DNA from: Paraburkholderia oxyphila NBRC 105797
GTDB taxonomy: Bacteria > Pseudomonadota > Gammaproteobacteria > Burkholderiales > Burkholderiaceae
NCBI RefSeq assembly: GCF_000685075.1
Contig: NZ_BAYD01000068.1
Span: 1 to 52,092, forward strand
Direction of reading: 5' to 3'
DNA length: 52,092 nucleotides
Both the position numbers and the translations under genes were made by a program. The notes under the pieces were generated by a model. That model was given only the letters and a program-made list of their open reading frames with translations, made no database searches and had not been told where the DNA came from. Of this stretch, positions 41,732-50,134 are shown one piece after another. Position 1 is the stretch's first letter, and each line of letters begins with the position of its first letter.

Positions 41732-43300
41732 TCAGGACACGTTGCGGGCCTGGTCTTTCCAGTACTTCTCGCGCACGATGCGGCGCACGACCTTGCCGAC
41801 CACCGTCACCGGCAGTCGTTCGACGAAGCTGATCGACTTGGGCGCCTTGAAGCGGCCTATGCGGCTCTTGACGTGATCGATCAGCGCCTGCTCTTCGACC
41901 TGCTGGCCGACACGCAGCTCCACCTCCGCGTGCACCGCCTCGCCCCACTCCTCGTGAGGGACGCCCACCACCGCTGAGTTGGCAACCGCCGGATGGGCGT
42001 TGAGCGCGGCTTCGACTTCGACGGCGTAGACGTTGAAGCCGCCGGTGATAATGACGTCCTTCTTGCGGTCGACGATGAACAAGAATCCGTCCTCGTCCAG
42101 GTAGCCCATGTCGCCGGATTTCCAGAAACCGTCCTGGAACTCGGCCGCCGTGCCCTCCGGATTTCCGTAGTAGCCCGAAATGGTGGCGCGGCAGCGCAGC
42201 CAGATCTCGCCGGTGGTGCCACGCGGCGATTCCCTGCCCTCCTCATCCACGATCATCAGCTCGACGCCTGGCGTGACGCGCCCGGCGGAGGCCAGCCGCG
42301 CATCACTGATGCCGACATGATCGGCCTTCGTGAGCGTCGCCACGCGTTGCAGGCATTCGGTGGCCGCGTAGCCCTGCGCGAATACGTTGCCAAAGCGCGC
42401 GAGCAGCAAGCGCAGCTTGGCCGGACTCATCGGCGAGGCGCCGTAGTTGATGGTTTGCAGCGTCGAGAGATCGTACTGCGCGGCCTCCGGCAGCTCGAGC
42501 AGCCGGTACAGCAGCGTGGGCACCAGGATGCTCACGGTGATCTTTTCCTGCTCGACGTTGCGGCACCAGGCCTTGAGGTCGGGCGCGTTCTGCGTCACGT
42601 TGCAGGCGCCGCGGAACAGCACGGGCAGGATCGACAGCCCCGAGGCGTGGCTGATGGGCGCCATGTGCAGGAAGCGGGAATCGGTGCAGATGCCCTGCTC
42701 TTCAAACGCGTAGGCGGAGTCTCGACAGGCCAGCCAGTTGTCGAGGGTGTATTGAGCGCACTTGCTCTTGCCGGTGGTGCCTCCCGTGAAGCGGAAGACC
42801 ATGATGTCCTCGTGGACCTCATGCTCGACGCCGGGGTTGGTCGCGGGGACGCCCTCGAGCAGGTCCCAGAAGTACAGCAGATCGGCGCGGCCCGGCGGTG
42901 GCGGGTCCATGCAGACCACCCGGATGCCTTTTTCCAGCAGGAAGGGCGCGTGGGTGTCGATCAGCGCGTTCTCGATGAAGACGACCTTCGGCGAAATGAA
43001 CTCGAACTGCCAGCGGTGCTCGTCGGGCGAGTCGCGGTAGTTGGTCATGGCCATGCGGGCCTCGCCCTTGAAAACCGTCCACACGTGCAGCAGCGACAGG
43101 TTGTCGTTGTCGAGGATGCACATGTAGGCGTCGCCGCGGCGCAAGTCCAGCCGCTGCATCATCATGTTGGCCACGCGGTTGGTGAACGCGTCAAGCTCGG
43201 CATGGGTGAAGCGCCGGCCCCGTTCGACGTTCACGAGCGCCTCGCGGTCGCGGAACGCCAGCGCGAGCTGTTGAGTGACACGGGCGAAGTTCATCTTCAT
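41732..43300 (-). CDS. AMP-forming acyl-CoA synthetase
   Basis: A 522-residue ANL-superfamily ligase with all core motifs: P-loop FTGGTTGKSKC near 171-181, YGASPMSPAKL, GYAATECL, the GEIWLRC strand, the hinge SGDMGYLDEDGFLFIVDRKKDVIITGGFNVYAVEVE and the acylation Lys in VVGKVVRR near 507. It activates a free acid to acyl-CoA for the cluster; the acid is not known. The P-loop Cys-Ala after Lys (KCAQY) is unusual. GAGGAG lies ten bases before ATG 43300; a second ATG two codons on is equally possible. It is preceded by the LuxR gene on the same strand. Confidence 0.9.
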   Translation of the reverse strand: MKMNFARVTQQLALAFRDREALVNVERGRRFTHAELDAFTNRVANMMMQRLDLRRGDAYMCILDNDNLSLLHVWTVFKGEARMAMTNYRDSPDEHRWQFEFISPKVVFIENALIDTHAPFLLEKGIRVVCMDPPPPGRADLLYFWDLLEGVPATNPGVEHEVHEDIMVFRFTGGTTGKSKCAQYTLDNWLACRDSAYAFEEQGICTDSRFLHMAPISHASGLSILPVLFRGACNVTQNAPDLKAWCRNVEQEKITVSILVPTLLYRLLELPEAAQYDLSTLQTINYGASPMSPAKLRLLLARFGNVFAQGYAATECLQRVATLTKADHVGISDARLASAGRVTPGVELMIVDEEGRESPRGTTGEIWLRCRATISGYYGNPEGTAAEFQDGFWKSGDMGYLDEDGFLFIVDRKKDVIITGGFNVYAVEVEAALNAHPAVANSAVVGVPHEEWGEAVHAEVELRVGQQVEEQALIDHVKSRIGRFKAPKSISFVERLPVTVVGKVVRRIVREKYWKDQARNVS

Positions 43301-43409
43301 GTGAGTCTGTCTCCTCGGTTGTGCTGGCCCAGTGGGGCTGCACCTCCAGGAAGCATAGCGAGCGCGCCGGCTGAACGCGCCACCCCCGTCGGGGGGCGGC
43401 CCACCGGTA

Positions 43410-46262
43410 TCAGAGGGGATCGTCGGCGAACCACGAGGTCTCGACGGACCCCGGATGGAGGTTGCGGATCAGCGCGACAGCCTCGTCGCGGCTCGACACA
43501 CCGAGCTTGCTGTAGATGTTCTTCAAGTGCCACTTGACGGTTTCGGGCGAGATCGACAACGCCCGTGCAATGCGCTTGTTCGGGATCGCATGCATGAGGA
43601 GCCGGACGATCTCGGTCTCCCGCTCGCTGAGAAGATCGAGCGCGCTTGCCTGCTGGCGCGGCTCGCCGGGCCGTTGCGCGCCTTCTCCGCCTGGCGCTTG
43701 CGCCGCGAGATGGGCGGACTGCAGGCGGCTCGCGTAGAACGGCAGCACGGCATCGGACGGATCGGCCGGCGCGGCGCTGACGATCAGGTCGAGCACCTCG
43801 GGCCCGACGTCGAGCATGCTGCGCGTGAGTCCAAGCCGATGCCCCCGGCGCAGCGCGCTCACCGCCACTTGCCGCGCCTTCTCCGCTTGCCCGCGCCGTT
43901 GCTCGACCACGGCGCCGAGCAACTGGAAATGCGCGGCATCGCGCTGCCAGCCGTGCGCGTCGCAAACATCGATCAGCTTGTCGATCTCCACCGATGCGCG
44001 CTCGTCATTGCCCTCGGCGATCGACCACAGGATGCGGCCACGCGACGCCTGAACGGCGATTTGCGCGCGCGTGCCGCGAGATAACGGATCGATGCCCGCG
44101 CCGAGCGTCTCCAGACGAGCGAGAGCGGCCTCGGCTTGCCGATGCTGCCCGCACTGCAGATGGCGCTGGACCTGGTCGGCCAGACTGTGCGCGAGCAGCC
44201 GGTCGAGGCGGTATTTCGCGCCATACTCCTCGAGCCGCTCGAGCCAGGCAAACGCATCGAGCTGGTGTCCGGCCATCCATTGCACCGCCGAAAGCACCTT
44301 GAGCACGCGCAGCACGGAATCGGGGATCGAGGTGCGTTCGAGCACATCGATTCGTTCCTCGAGCAACTGCTTCGCCGCGTCCAGCTCATTGAATTCGTAC
44401 AGCACCTCGCCCATCAGCGCGCTCGCGATGCAGGCGGCCTCGACGGCTTCATTGCCGCGGCGGTCGGCTTCCGCGAGCACGTCGCGGCAAATGCGCTCGA
44501 CCTGCAGGAAGCGGCCCTCGATCGCATAGCTCATGCCCATCATGCACCGGCTGAACAGCGCACCGGCGGGCGTCCCGACGAGTGGCACGCCATCGACGAA
44601 AAGCGTGGGCGCCGATGCCAAAATCTCGCGCGCGCGCTCGAACTCGCCCTCGTGCATCGCATGCCAGGCAAGCAGGTTGTTGCGCCCGCCAATGCCTATG
44701 CTGTCGGCCGCATCGGACACCGTGAGCAGCTCCGGCACGATCGCCGACATCGCTTCGGTGTCGTCATGCTGCACGGCCAGCGTGCTGCGCGTGATCGCGA
44801 GCCGGAACCGTGCGGCCCGGTCCTCGGCGGGGATGGCCGAGAGCAGGTGCGGGATGCCGGCCGCGCAGGCCTCGAAATCGCGCGTGAAGATCTGCAGCTG
44901 CGTCTCCCACAACCGCAGGCCCACACGCGCCTGGACTTCCTCCGCGGGCAACAGGCGCATGAGCCCGAGCAGCTTGCGCAACTCGCCCTTCAGGCGCAAC
45001 TGGGGCGCGACCTGCAGCACGAGATCGGCTGCCGCCGTCATCTCGCCCGCGAGCACCGCGTGGCGAACCGCGTCGTCGGGCCGGCCGTGCTCGCGGAACC
45101 AGACCCATGCGGCGCGATGGACCTCGCGTTGGCGCACATCGTCCCACTGGCGAAAGCGCTGCAGCAGCGTTTCCCTGAAGAGCGGATTGAAGCGGTACCA
45201 CGTCGCGCCGCCCGCCTCGCCAATCGACTCGACGAACAGATGGTCGCCTTCGAGCCGCGCCAGCAGGGCGAGCACCCGGTCGTGCTGCGCGGGCTGCGCG
45301 CCGTTGGCCGACAGCGCAACCGAAAGCGACGCGCAGAAGGTCGTGCAGCTCGCGAGCCCGACGAGCACATCGACTTCGACATCGGCGAGCTGTGCCAGCA
45401 CTTCGCGCTCGAAATACTCCGCGTAGCCGCGCGCGTCCAGCAGATGGCTGCGCGTGAGTGGCGGCGGCGATTCGGTGCGCTGGGCGCCCGCCGTGCCCGG
45501 CGTGCACTTTGCGCCGCGGCTGCGCTCGAGATGCACCGCGAGCAGTTGCAGCCCGGCGACCCAGCCATCGGTCAATTCGTGCATGCGGCGCGCGTCGCGC
45601 CGGCTGACCTCGCCCAGCTGGGCCTTCAGGAATGCTTCGGATTCGGCTGCGCCGAAGCGCAGCTCACGCATACCCAGCTCGAGCGCCAGGCCGCGGTCGC
45701 GCAGCCGGCCGAGCGAGACCGGAATCGCCGCGCGCGAAGCCATGGCGATATGGAAATTGGCCGGCGCGTAGTCAAGCAGCCACTGCAGCGTCTCGTGGAT
45801 GCCCGGCTTGGTAACACAGTGCAGATCATCGAGGATCAGCACGAGGTGTTGCGTGCGGCGCCGGATGCCGCTCACCAGCGCGATCAGGGTGCGCTCGGTC
45901 GCCTCCTCGTCCTCGCCGCGCCCGGCGAGCAACGCGGCCTCGCGGACGATCTCCTGATCGACCTGACCGAGGCTCGTGATCAGGTCGTCGAGCCAGCGCG
46001 CCAGATCGTTGTCTTCCGGTGAAAGCGTGAGCCAGGCCACGTCGAAGCCGAATGGAAGCAGCGCCTGATACCAGGCGCCGAGCAGCGTGGACTTGCCGGA
46101 GCCCGCCGCGCCTTCGAGCACCACGCAGTTGTGACGGCGCGCTTCGGTCATCTGCGCGAGCAGGCGCTCCCTGCCGACGACACGCGTACTGCGCCTGGGC
46201 GGGCGCAGCCTTTGATTGACGCTGGATGTCTCGAAACCAGGCGGGGTCTGGAAAGAATCCAT
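43410..46262 (-). CDS. MalT-like LuxR family ATP-dependent transcription activator
   Basis: A 950-residue LAL-type regulator. It has an N-terminal STAND NTPase with Walker A GAAGSGKST (51-59) and Walker B LVLILDDLH (near 139-147), a winged-helix and long helical-repeat sensor region (about 300-820), and a C-terminal LuxR helix-turn-helix, LSERETEIVRLLMHAIPNKRIARALSISPETVKWHLKNIYSKLGV, split here as residues about 880-925. By analogy with MalT and AlkS it should bind ATP and an inducer, probably a substrate or CoA intermediate of the adjacent pathway. No clear ribosome site precedes ATG 46262. It lies between two ligase genes on the same strand. Confidence 0.9.
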   Translation of the reverse strand: MDSFQTPPGFETSSVNQRLRPPRRSTRVVGRERLLAQMTEARRHNCVVLEGAAGSGKSTLLGAWYQALLPFGFDVAWLTLSPEDNDLARWLDDLITSLGQVDQEIVREAALLAGRGEDEEATERTLIALVSGIRRRTQHLVLILDDLHCVTKPGIHETLQWLLDYAPANFHIAMASRAAIPVSLGRLRDRGLALELGMRELRFGAAESEAFLKAQLGEVSRRDARRMHELTDGWVAGLQLLAVHLERSRGAKCTPGTAGAQRTESPPPLTRSHLLDARGYAEYFEREVLAQLADVEVDVLVGLASCTTFCASLSVALSANGAQPAQHDRVLALLARLEGDHLFVESIGEAGGATWYRFNPLFRETLLQRFRQWDDVRQREVHRAAWVWFREHGRPDDAVRHAVLAGEMTAAADLVLQVAPQLRLKGELRKLLGLMRLLPAEEVQARVGLRLWETQLQIFTRDFEACAAGIPHLLSAIPAEDRAARFRLAITRSTLAVQHDDTEAMSAIVPELLTVSDAADSIGIGGRNNLLAWHAMHEGEFERAREILASAPTLFVDGVPLVGTPAGALFSRCMMGMSYAIEGRFLQVERICRDVLAEADRRGNEAVEAACIASALMGEVLYEFNELDAAKQLLEERIDVLERTSIPDSVLRVLKVLSAVQWMAGHQLDAFAWLERLEEYGAKYRLDRLLAHSLADQVQRHLQCGQHRQAEAALARLETLGAGIDPLSRGTRAQIAVQASRGRILWSIAEGNDERASVEIDKLIDVCDAHGWQRDAAHFQLLGAVVEQRRGQAEKARQVAVSALRRGHRLGLTRSMLDVGPEVLDLIVSAAPADPSDAVLPFYASRLQSAHLAAQAPGGEGAQRPGEPRQQASALDLLSERETEIVRLLMHAIPNKRIARALSISPETVKWHLKNIYSKLGVSSRDEAVALIRNLHPGSVETSWFADDPL

Positions 46263-46370
46263 GTTGAGGCGAACAGGAAAGGTGGGGGGCGCGCGCCGGC
46301 GACGCCAGCGCGGACGGTGGTCATCCCGTGGCCGGTGTGATCGGATTGTAACGCGCTGCGTATGGCGCCG

Positions 46371-46399
46371 GCCGCGCGGGCGAGCCCTGCCCGCGCGGC
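46371..46399 (-). terminator. Strong hairpin after the feruloyl-CoA-synthase-like gene
   Basis: GCCGCGCGGGC and GCCCGCGCGGC are perfect 11-bp arms around a 7-base loop, twenty bases beyond the stop of the ligase at 46419 and about 110 bases before the LuxR start. It lacks a T run on the minus strand. It probably limits read-through from the ligase into the regulator. Confidence 0.5.
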
Positions 46400-46418
46400 T
46401 GCACGCGGACGCGCCGCC

Positions 46419-48302
46419 TCAGCGCACGCAGGCGACATGCGCCTCGGGGACATCCCGGAACAGCGCGTCGATCAGACCCGCCCGGCGCGCCCGGCAGGCG
46501 GCTTGATTGACATAGCCCTTGTCCGCGATTTCACCGGCGTCGATCGACGGCGGCTCGGCCATCAGCAGCACGCGCCTGACGACGAGACTCGCGCCCTGTT
46601 GGGCGTTTGCGGGGGCACGCAGACGTTCGGCCAGCGCCGCGACCACGCGCGGGTGCTGCACGAGCGCGGCGGCGTCGAGTCCGTCGAGCTCGGGCGCGAG
46701 ACGCTGCAAGGCCGCGAGGTTGGGCCACGCGAGCGCGGCGACATAGTCGCGATCGTGCCCGCAGATCACGGCGTCCGTGACGAGCGGAGCGCACAGATCC
46801 AGCAGCGCGAGCCGCAGCTGGCCTGTGCGCACCCACGTGCCGTTCGCAAGCTTGAAGTCTTCCGCGATGCGTCCTGCGTACAGCATGCCGCGCATGGGGT
46901 CGCGCGGATCGGCGAGCCGCACGGTGTCGCCCAGACGGAAGTAGCGCTCGTCGTCGAAGGCGGCGGCGCTCAGTTCAGGCGCGTCGAGGTAGCCGCCGAA
47001 GATCGCGCCGCCGCGCAGGCGAAGCTCGTAGCGTCCGTCGCCGCCCGCGAGCGGGATGAGCTTGGCTTCGACGCCGGGGCCCGGCACGCCAATATTGCCG
47101 AGGTCGTCCGAGGGCGACGCCAGATACGTGCCCATGCCGTTCGTCTCGGTGGCGCCGAGCGACGTGCGAAACGCAATGCGCTCGCCCACGGTGCGCTCGG
47201 CCACGCGCTGGATGCGCTCCCAGACGTCGCGCGCGAGGCTCGCCCCGCCGTAGCCGAAGCACATGAGTCGCGCGAAGAGTGTCTGCGCGAGCGCCTCGTC
47301 GCGTTCGAGCGCGTTGGCGAGCATCGCAAACGCGACCGGCGCGCTGGTGAAGATCGTCGGCGAGACTTCGCGCAGATTGCGCAGCGTGCGCTCGAAACGT
47401 CCGGGCACCGGCGCCCCGTCGTCTAGATGGTGGCTGGCGCCCGTCACCATCGAGCGCCCGAAGGACACCAGGCCGCCCATCGTGTGGTGCCACGGCATCC
47501 AGTCGAGAAACACCGGTTGCGGATCGGCGAGCGTGCCGAGCAGGTAGGCCAGATAGGCCGTCGCCGCCTTCAGATTGCCGTAGCTCATGGCAACGGCTTT
47601 CGGCACGCCCGTGGAGCCCGAGGTGAGGAGCAGGCGCACCGTGTCGGCCGGCTCGATGGCGGCGCGCGCGCAGGCGAGCGCGGCGAGCCCCGCCGGTGTC
47701 AGCTCCGTCGATGCGAGCGTCGACCACGCATGGCGGCTTTCGGTGGCGCCGCTCACGGCGATGACGGGCAGATCGGCCACGCCGAGCGCCGCGAGCGCAG
47801 GCCCGAATGCGGCCCGGTCCTGCACGAATAGCGCGGCTGGGCGCACGAGGCCGAACACGTCTTTCAGCCTGGCGAAATCGCGGCTCACCTGCGAATACGC
47901 CGGCGAGACGGGCACGGTGGGCACGCCCGCATGCTCGGCCGCGAGGAGCAGCAGCGCCTGCTCGATGGAGTTGCCCGAAAGCAGCATGAGCGGGCGCTGG
48001 GGACCGAGGCCGAGATTGAGCAGCGCCGCCGCGACCGCCCTCACCTGATCCCAGAGTTCCGCCCAGCTGATCGTGCGCCACGCGCCCTGGGCATCGCGTT
48101 CGCTGAAGGCCGGCGCCGCCCCGCGCCGCTGCGCCCAGTACGCCGCGAAATCGGCGAAGCCGTTCTGCGGCACCGCCGGCGCGGGCGGCGAAGTCAGGAC
48201 GAGGGTGCCGTCGGGGAGCGTCCTTATTTCCGTATGCCACGCCGGGACGCGGGCGCAACGGTAGCGCGGCGCCGGTGGGTGCTCGATGGTGGGCTGTGGC
48301 AC
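46419..48302 (-). CDS. Feruloyl-CoA synthase-like acyl-CoA ligase
   Basis: A 627-residue ANL ligase of the feruloyl-CoA synthase type: P-loop LLLTSGSTGVPKAV near 228-241, DWMPWHHTMGG near 268-278, SLGATETNGMGTYLAS near 380-395, the diagnostic AGRIAEDFKLANGTWVRTGQLR near 478-499 and the C-terminal GEIADKGYVNQAA with the acylation Lys near 598. Relatives activate hydroxycinnamic acids, but no enoyl-CoA hydratase/aldolase or vanillin dehydrogenase is nearby, so another aromatic or bulky acid is possible. It starts at GTG 48302 with AAGGAG eight bases upstream. It is the second ligase of the cluster. Confidence 0.85.
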   Translation of the reverse strand: MPQPTIEHPPAPRYRCARVPAWHTEIRTLPDGTLVLTSPPAPAVPQNGFADFAAYWAQRRGAAPAFSERDAQGAWRTISWAELWDQVRAVAAALLNLGLGPQRPLMLLSGNSIEQALLLLAAEHAGVPTVPVSPAYSQVSRDFARLKDVFGLVRPAALFVQDRAAFGPALAALGVADLPVIAVSGATESRHAWSTLASTELTPAGLAALACARAAIEPADTVRLLLTSGSTGVPKAVAMSYGNLKAATAYLAYLLGTLADPQPVFLDWMPWHHTMGGLVSFGRSMVTGASHHLDDGAPVPGRFERTLRNLREVSPTIFTSAPVAFAMLANALERDEALAQTLFARLMCFGYGGASLARDVWERIQRVAERTVGERIAFRTSLGATETNGMGTYLASPSDDLGNIGVPGPGVEAKLIPLAGGDGRYELRLRGGAIFGGYLDAPELSAAAFDDERYFRLGDTVRLADPRDPMRGMLYAGRIAEDFKLANGTWVRTGQLRLALLDLCAPLVTDAVICGHDRDYVAALAWPNLAALQRLAPELDGLDAAALVQHPRVVAALAERLRAPANAQQGASLVVRRVLLMAEPPSIDAGEIADKGYVNQAACRARRAGLIDALFRDVPEAHVACVR

Positions 48303-48517
48303 GCTGTTCTCTCCTTGGGGATGGACACTCCGCCGGCGCTCGCCTGCCCGATGGCGACGATTCGACTGCTGGCGCTATGGGGTGCCTGGGCGGCTTTGAC
48401 GCCGCGGCAGGACACGATGGAGTGTAGGCAAGGCCTGCGCGCTGCACACCACCCGCGGCGAGTGGTTTCCCAGGCCACCGGCTGGTGGCCTTGCCCGACG
48501 CCGCGGTGCAGCATGGC

Positions 48518-48862
48518 TTAGTGCCCGAAGTAGATCGACTGTCCTGCGGGGGCGGCCGGGGCTTGTGCGCCCGAATCCGAGCTGCCCGACATCGACACGC
48601 CGCCTACGGCGCCGGCAGCCGATTGCGTATATTGCTGCGCGACGATCGCCTCGGCGTGCTGAATGTCTGCCGGGTAGTTGATGTCTCTTGCCGCCGGACG
48701 ATAGCCGGCCTGCTCGAGGCGCACGAGATCGGCACGGACCTCGGCGCGCGTGACCGGCCCATTGGTGCTGGCCGTGTCGGCCGCGGCGCTCGACTGGGCA
48801 AACGCGCAAACCGGGGCAGCCAGCGCGCAGGAAACGAGCCATGCGGAAATGAATGCTTTCAT
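48518..48862 (-). CDS. Small exported DUF4148 protein (copy 2)
   Basis: A 114-residue secreted protein. The signal ends at CAFAQS; the core is VTRAEVRADLVRLEQAGYRP followed by RDINYPADIQHAEAIVAQQ. The end QSIYFGH shares the IYFG tail of copy 1 but has no tail cysteines. ATG 48862 with AAAGGTGG five bases upstream is preferred; GTG 48871 is the alternative. A weaker version of the response-regulator promoter (48964-49017) precedes it, so both copies may answer to the same system. Confidence 0.85.
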   Translation of the reverse strand: MKAFISAWLVSCALAAPVCAFAQSSAAADTASTNGPVTRAEVRADLVRLEQAGYRPAARDINYPADIQHAEAIVAQQYTQSAAGAVGGVSMSGSSDSGAQAPAAPAGQSIYFGH

Positions 48863-48963
48863 GATGTCCACCTTTGCATGAGTGGCCGCTGCATCCAGAA
48901 GCGAGGCAGTTCTGGCCCTCCTTCGACCGGGCCGGTGATCCGGTGCCCGCGAAGGTTAAGTAC

Positions 48964-49017
48964 ATTCTGGCTCTCCGCTGCTGTCCTGAAGCTGACCCGC
49001 GCATTACGGCTTTGTTA
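48964..49017 (-). promoter_or_regulatory. Promoter E: weaker copy of the response-regulator box
   Basis: On the minus strand, in the register of the other four promoters, GTAATG occupies offset 10-15 from 49017, GGGTCAG matches the second repeat in part, and CAGAAT sits at offset 48, where the others have TAnACT. Eleven of sixteen bases across the two repeats agree with the better copies; the T-rich left half of the box is missing. Confidence 0.4.
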
Positions 49018-49181
49018 TCTGCGCAGGATCGTCGCGGTCTGCACGGCGGCAACGCTGACCGTCTGCCCGACGGTGCGCCATTACAGCGTGCCCCGAGGTC
49101 GCCGCGCCCGCGTTCGCCGAGTTGGCTCGATGGTATGCGCTCGCCAGCACGCGAGGCTCAATCAAGCGGCACGCAAATCAC

Positions 49182-49197
49182 GCAACCCGCAGGTTGC
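49182..49197. promoter_or_regulatory. ArsR-type operator 1
   Basis: GCAACC-CGCA-GGTTGC, a perfect 6-bp dyad with a 4-base centre. It overlaps the likely -35 (TTGCAA, 49194-49199) of the SRPBCC-arsR promoter. A second copy with the same arms lies 45 bases on. Confidence 0.7.
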
Positions 49198-49222
49198 AAA
49201 TCCAGAAACCCCGTGCTAGTCT
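49194..49222 (+). promoter_or_regulatory. Likely promoter of the SRPBCC-arsR operon
   Basis: TTGCAA (49194-49199) and TAGTCT (49217-49222) with a 17-base spacer, between and overlapping the two operators. A bound repressor at both would block polymerase. Confidence 0.45.
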
Positions 49223-49226
49223 TCAT

Positions 49227-49242
49227 GCAACCTGGAGGTTGC
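49227..49242. promoter_or_regulatory. ArsR-type operator 2, overlapping the ribosome site
   Basis: GCAACC-TGGA-GGTTGC, the same arms as operator 1. Its centre and right arm contain the GGAGG (49234-49238) that serves as the ribosome site of the SRPBCC gene. Confidence 0.7.
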
Positions 49243-49245
49243 GCT

Positions 49246-49743
49246 ATGAGTTCTGTTTCTGACCGTATCGAAAAACGTATCGTCCTGCGCGCGCCGCGCG
49301 AGCGCGTCTGGCGCGCGATCAGCGAGGCCCGGCAATTCGGCACCTGGTTCGGCGTCGCCTTCGACGGCGAATTCGCAGCCGGCGCCCGCGTCACCGGGCG
49401 TATCGCCCCGACCCAGGTCGACCCCGAGGTGGCGAAGCTGCAGGAGCCCTGTGCTGGCATTCCGTTCGATTTCCATATCGAGCGGATCGAGCCAATGAAT
49501 CTGTTCTCGTTTCGCTGGCATCCGAACGCGGTCGACCGCAACTTGGACTATTCGGCCGAGCCCATGACGCTAGTCGAATTCCGGCTGCAGGACGCGAACG
49601 AAGGTACGCTGCTGACGATCACGGAATCGGGCTTCGATGCCATCCCGCTCGAGCGCCGGGCCAAGGCATTCACGAGCAACGACGGCGGCTGGACGCATCA
49701 GGCGCAGCTGATTGCGAAGTACCTCGAGCGATTCTCATCGTGA
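49246..49743 (+). CDS. SRPBCC (AHSA1/START-like) domain protein
   Basis: A 165-residue Bet v1-fold protein. It opens RIEKRIVLRAPRERVWRAIS, continues ARQFGTWFGVAFDGEFAAGA, and ends with GGWTHQAQLIAKYLERF, all typical of the AHSA1-like SRPBCC family, which binds hydrophobic ligands in a deep cavity. Its specific role is unknown. GGAGG is eight bases before ATG 49246. Its stop overlaps the ArsR start (GTGA), an SRPBCC-ArsR pairing that is frequent in bacteria; two operators lie upstream. Confidence 0.88.
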   Translation: MSSVSDRIEKRIVLRAPRERVWRAISEARQFGTWFGVAFDGEFAAGARVTGRIAPTQVDPEVAKLQEPCAGIPFDFHIERIEPMNLFSFRWHPNAVDRNLDYSAEPMTLVEFRLQDANEGTLLTITESGFDAIPLERRAKAFTSNDGGWTHQAQLIAKYLERFSS

Positions 49744-50102
49744 CGCACTCCTCATCAACTGCCGCCAAAAGGCTTCTCAGCGCGGCGCCTGTATTCGCGG
49801 CGCTCGGAGACCCGGCGCGTCTGCGGATCGTCTCGAGGCTGTGCGAATCGGGGCCCCTGTCGATCGTGCGGCTCACCGAGGGCGCGGACATCTCGCGCCA
49901 GGCCGTGACGAAACATCTGCACGCGCTCTCGGACGCCGGTCTCGTATGCAGCGAGCGTAGCGGCCGCGAAAGCCTGTGGCGGCTCGAGCCGCTGCGGCTG
50001 GAGGAGGCGCAACGCTACCTCAGCCAGATCTCCGCGCGCTGGGATCAGGCGCTCGTGCGGCTGGCGGCCCTCGTGGAGCGCGAGGATCGCGACGAGGCTT
50101 GA
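49740..50102 (+). CDS. ArsR-family winged-helix repressor
   Basis: A 120-residue regulator with VFAALGDPARLRIVSRL, the recognition helix ISRQAVTKHLHALSDAGLV, then the wing SERSGRESLWRLE. No CxC metal motif is seen in the recognition helix, so it is probably not a classic metal sensor. It starts at GTG 49740, inside the SRPBCC stop, so the pair is coupled. It probably represses its own operon through the GCAACC-N4-GGTTGC sites. It converges with the MerR gene 32 bases later. Confidence 0.9.
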   Translation: MTHSSSTAAKRLLSAAPVFAALGDPARLRIVSRLCESGPLSIVRLTEGADISRQAVTKHLHALSDAGLVCSERSGRESLWRLEPLRLEEAQRYLSQISARWDQALVRLAALVEREDRDEA

Positions 50103-50134
50103 ATCAGCTTGCAGCCTGAAACCCTGGCGCGCGC

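Larger units (their letters stand above)
48863..49245. other. Divergent region between DUF4148 copy 2 and the SRPBCC gene
   Basis: 383 bases with no gene. It contains the weak promoter E toward DUF4148 and, on the right, two ArsR-type operators around the SRPBCC promoter. The stretch 49020-49160 has no feature I recognise. Confidence 0.5.

Noticed and set aside
41993..43537. Plus-strand open frame of 514 codons
   Set aside because: It lies opposite the acyl-CoA synthetase and has no recognisable motifs.
44136..46022. Long open frame of about 628 codons on the plus strand
   Set aside because: It is antisense to the MalT-like regulator, rich in Arg, Gln and His with no family motifs, and is a by-product of high G+C codon bias.
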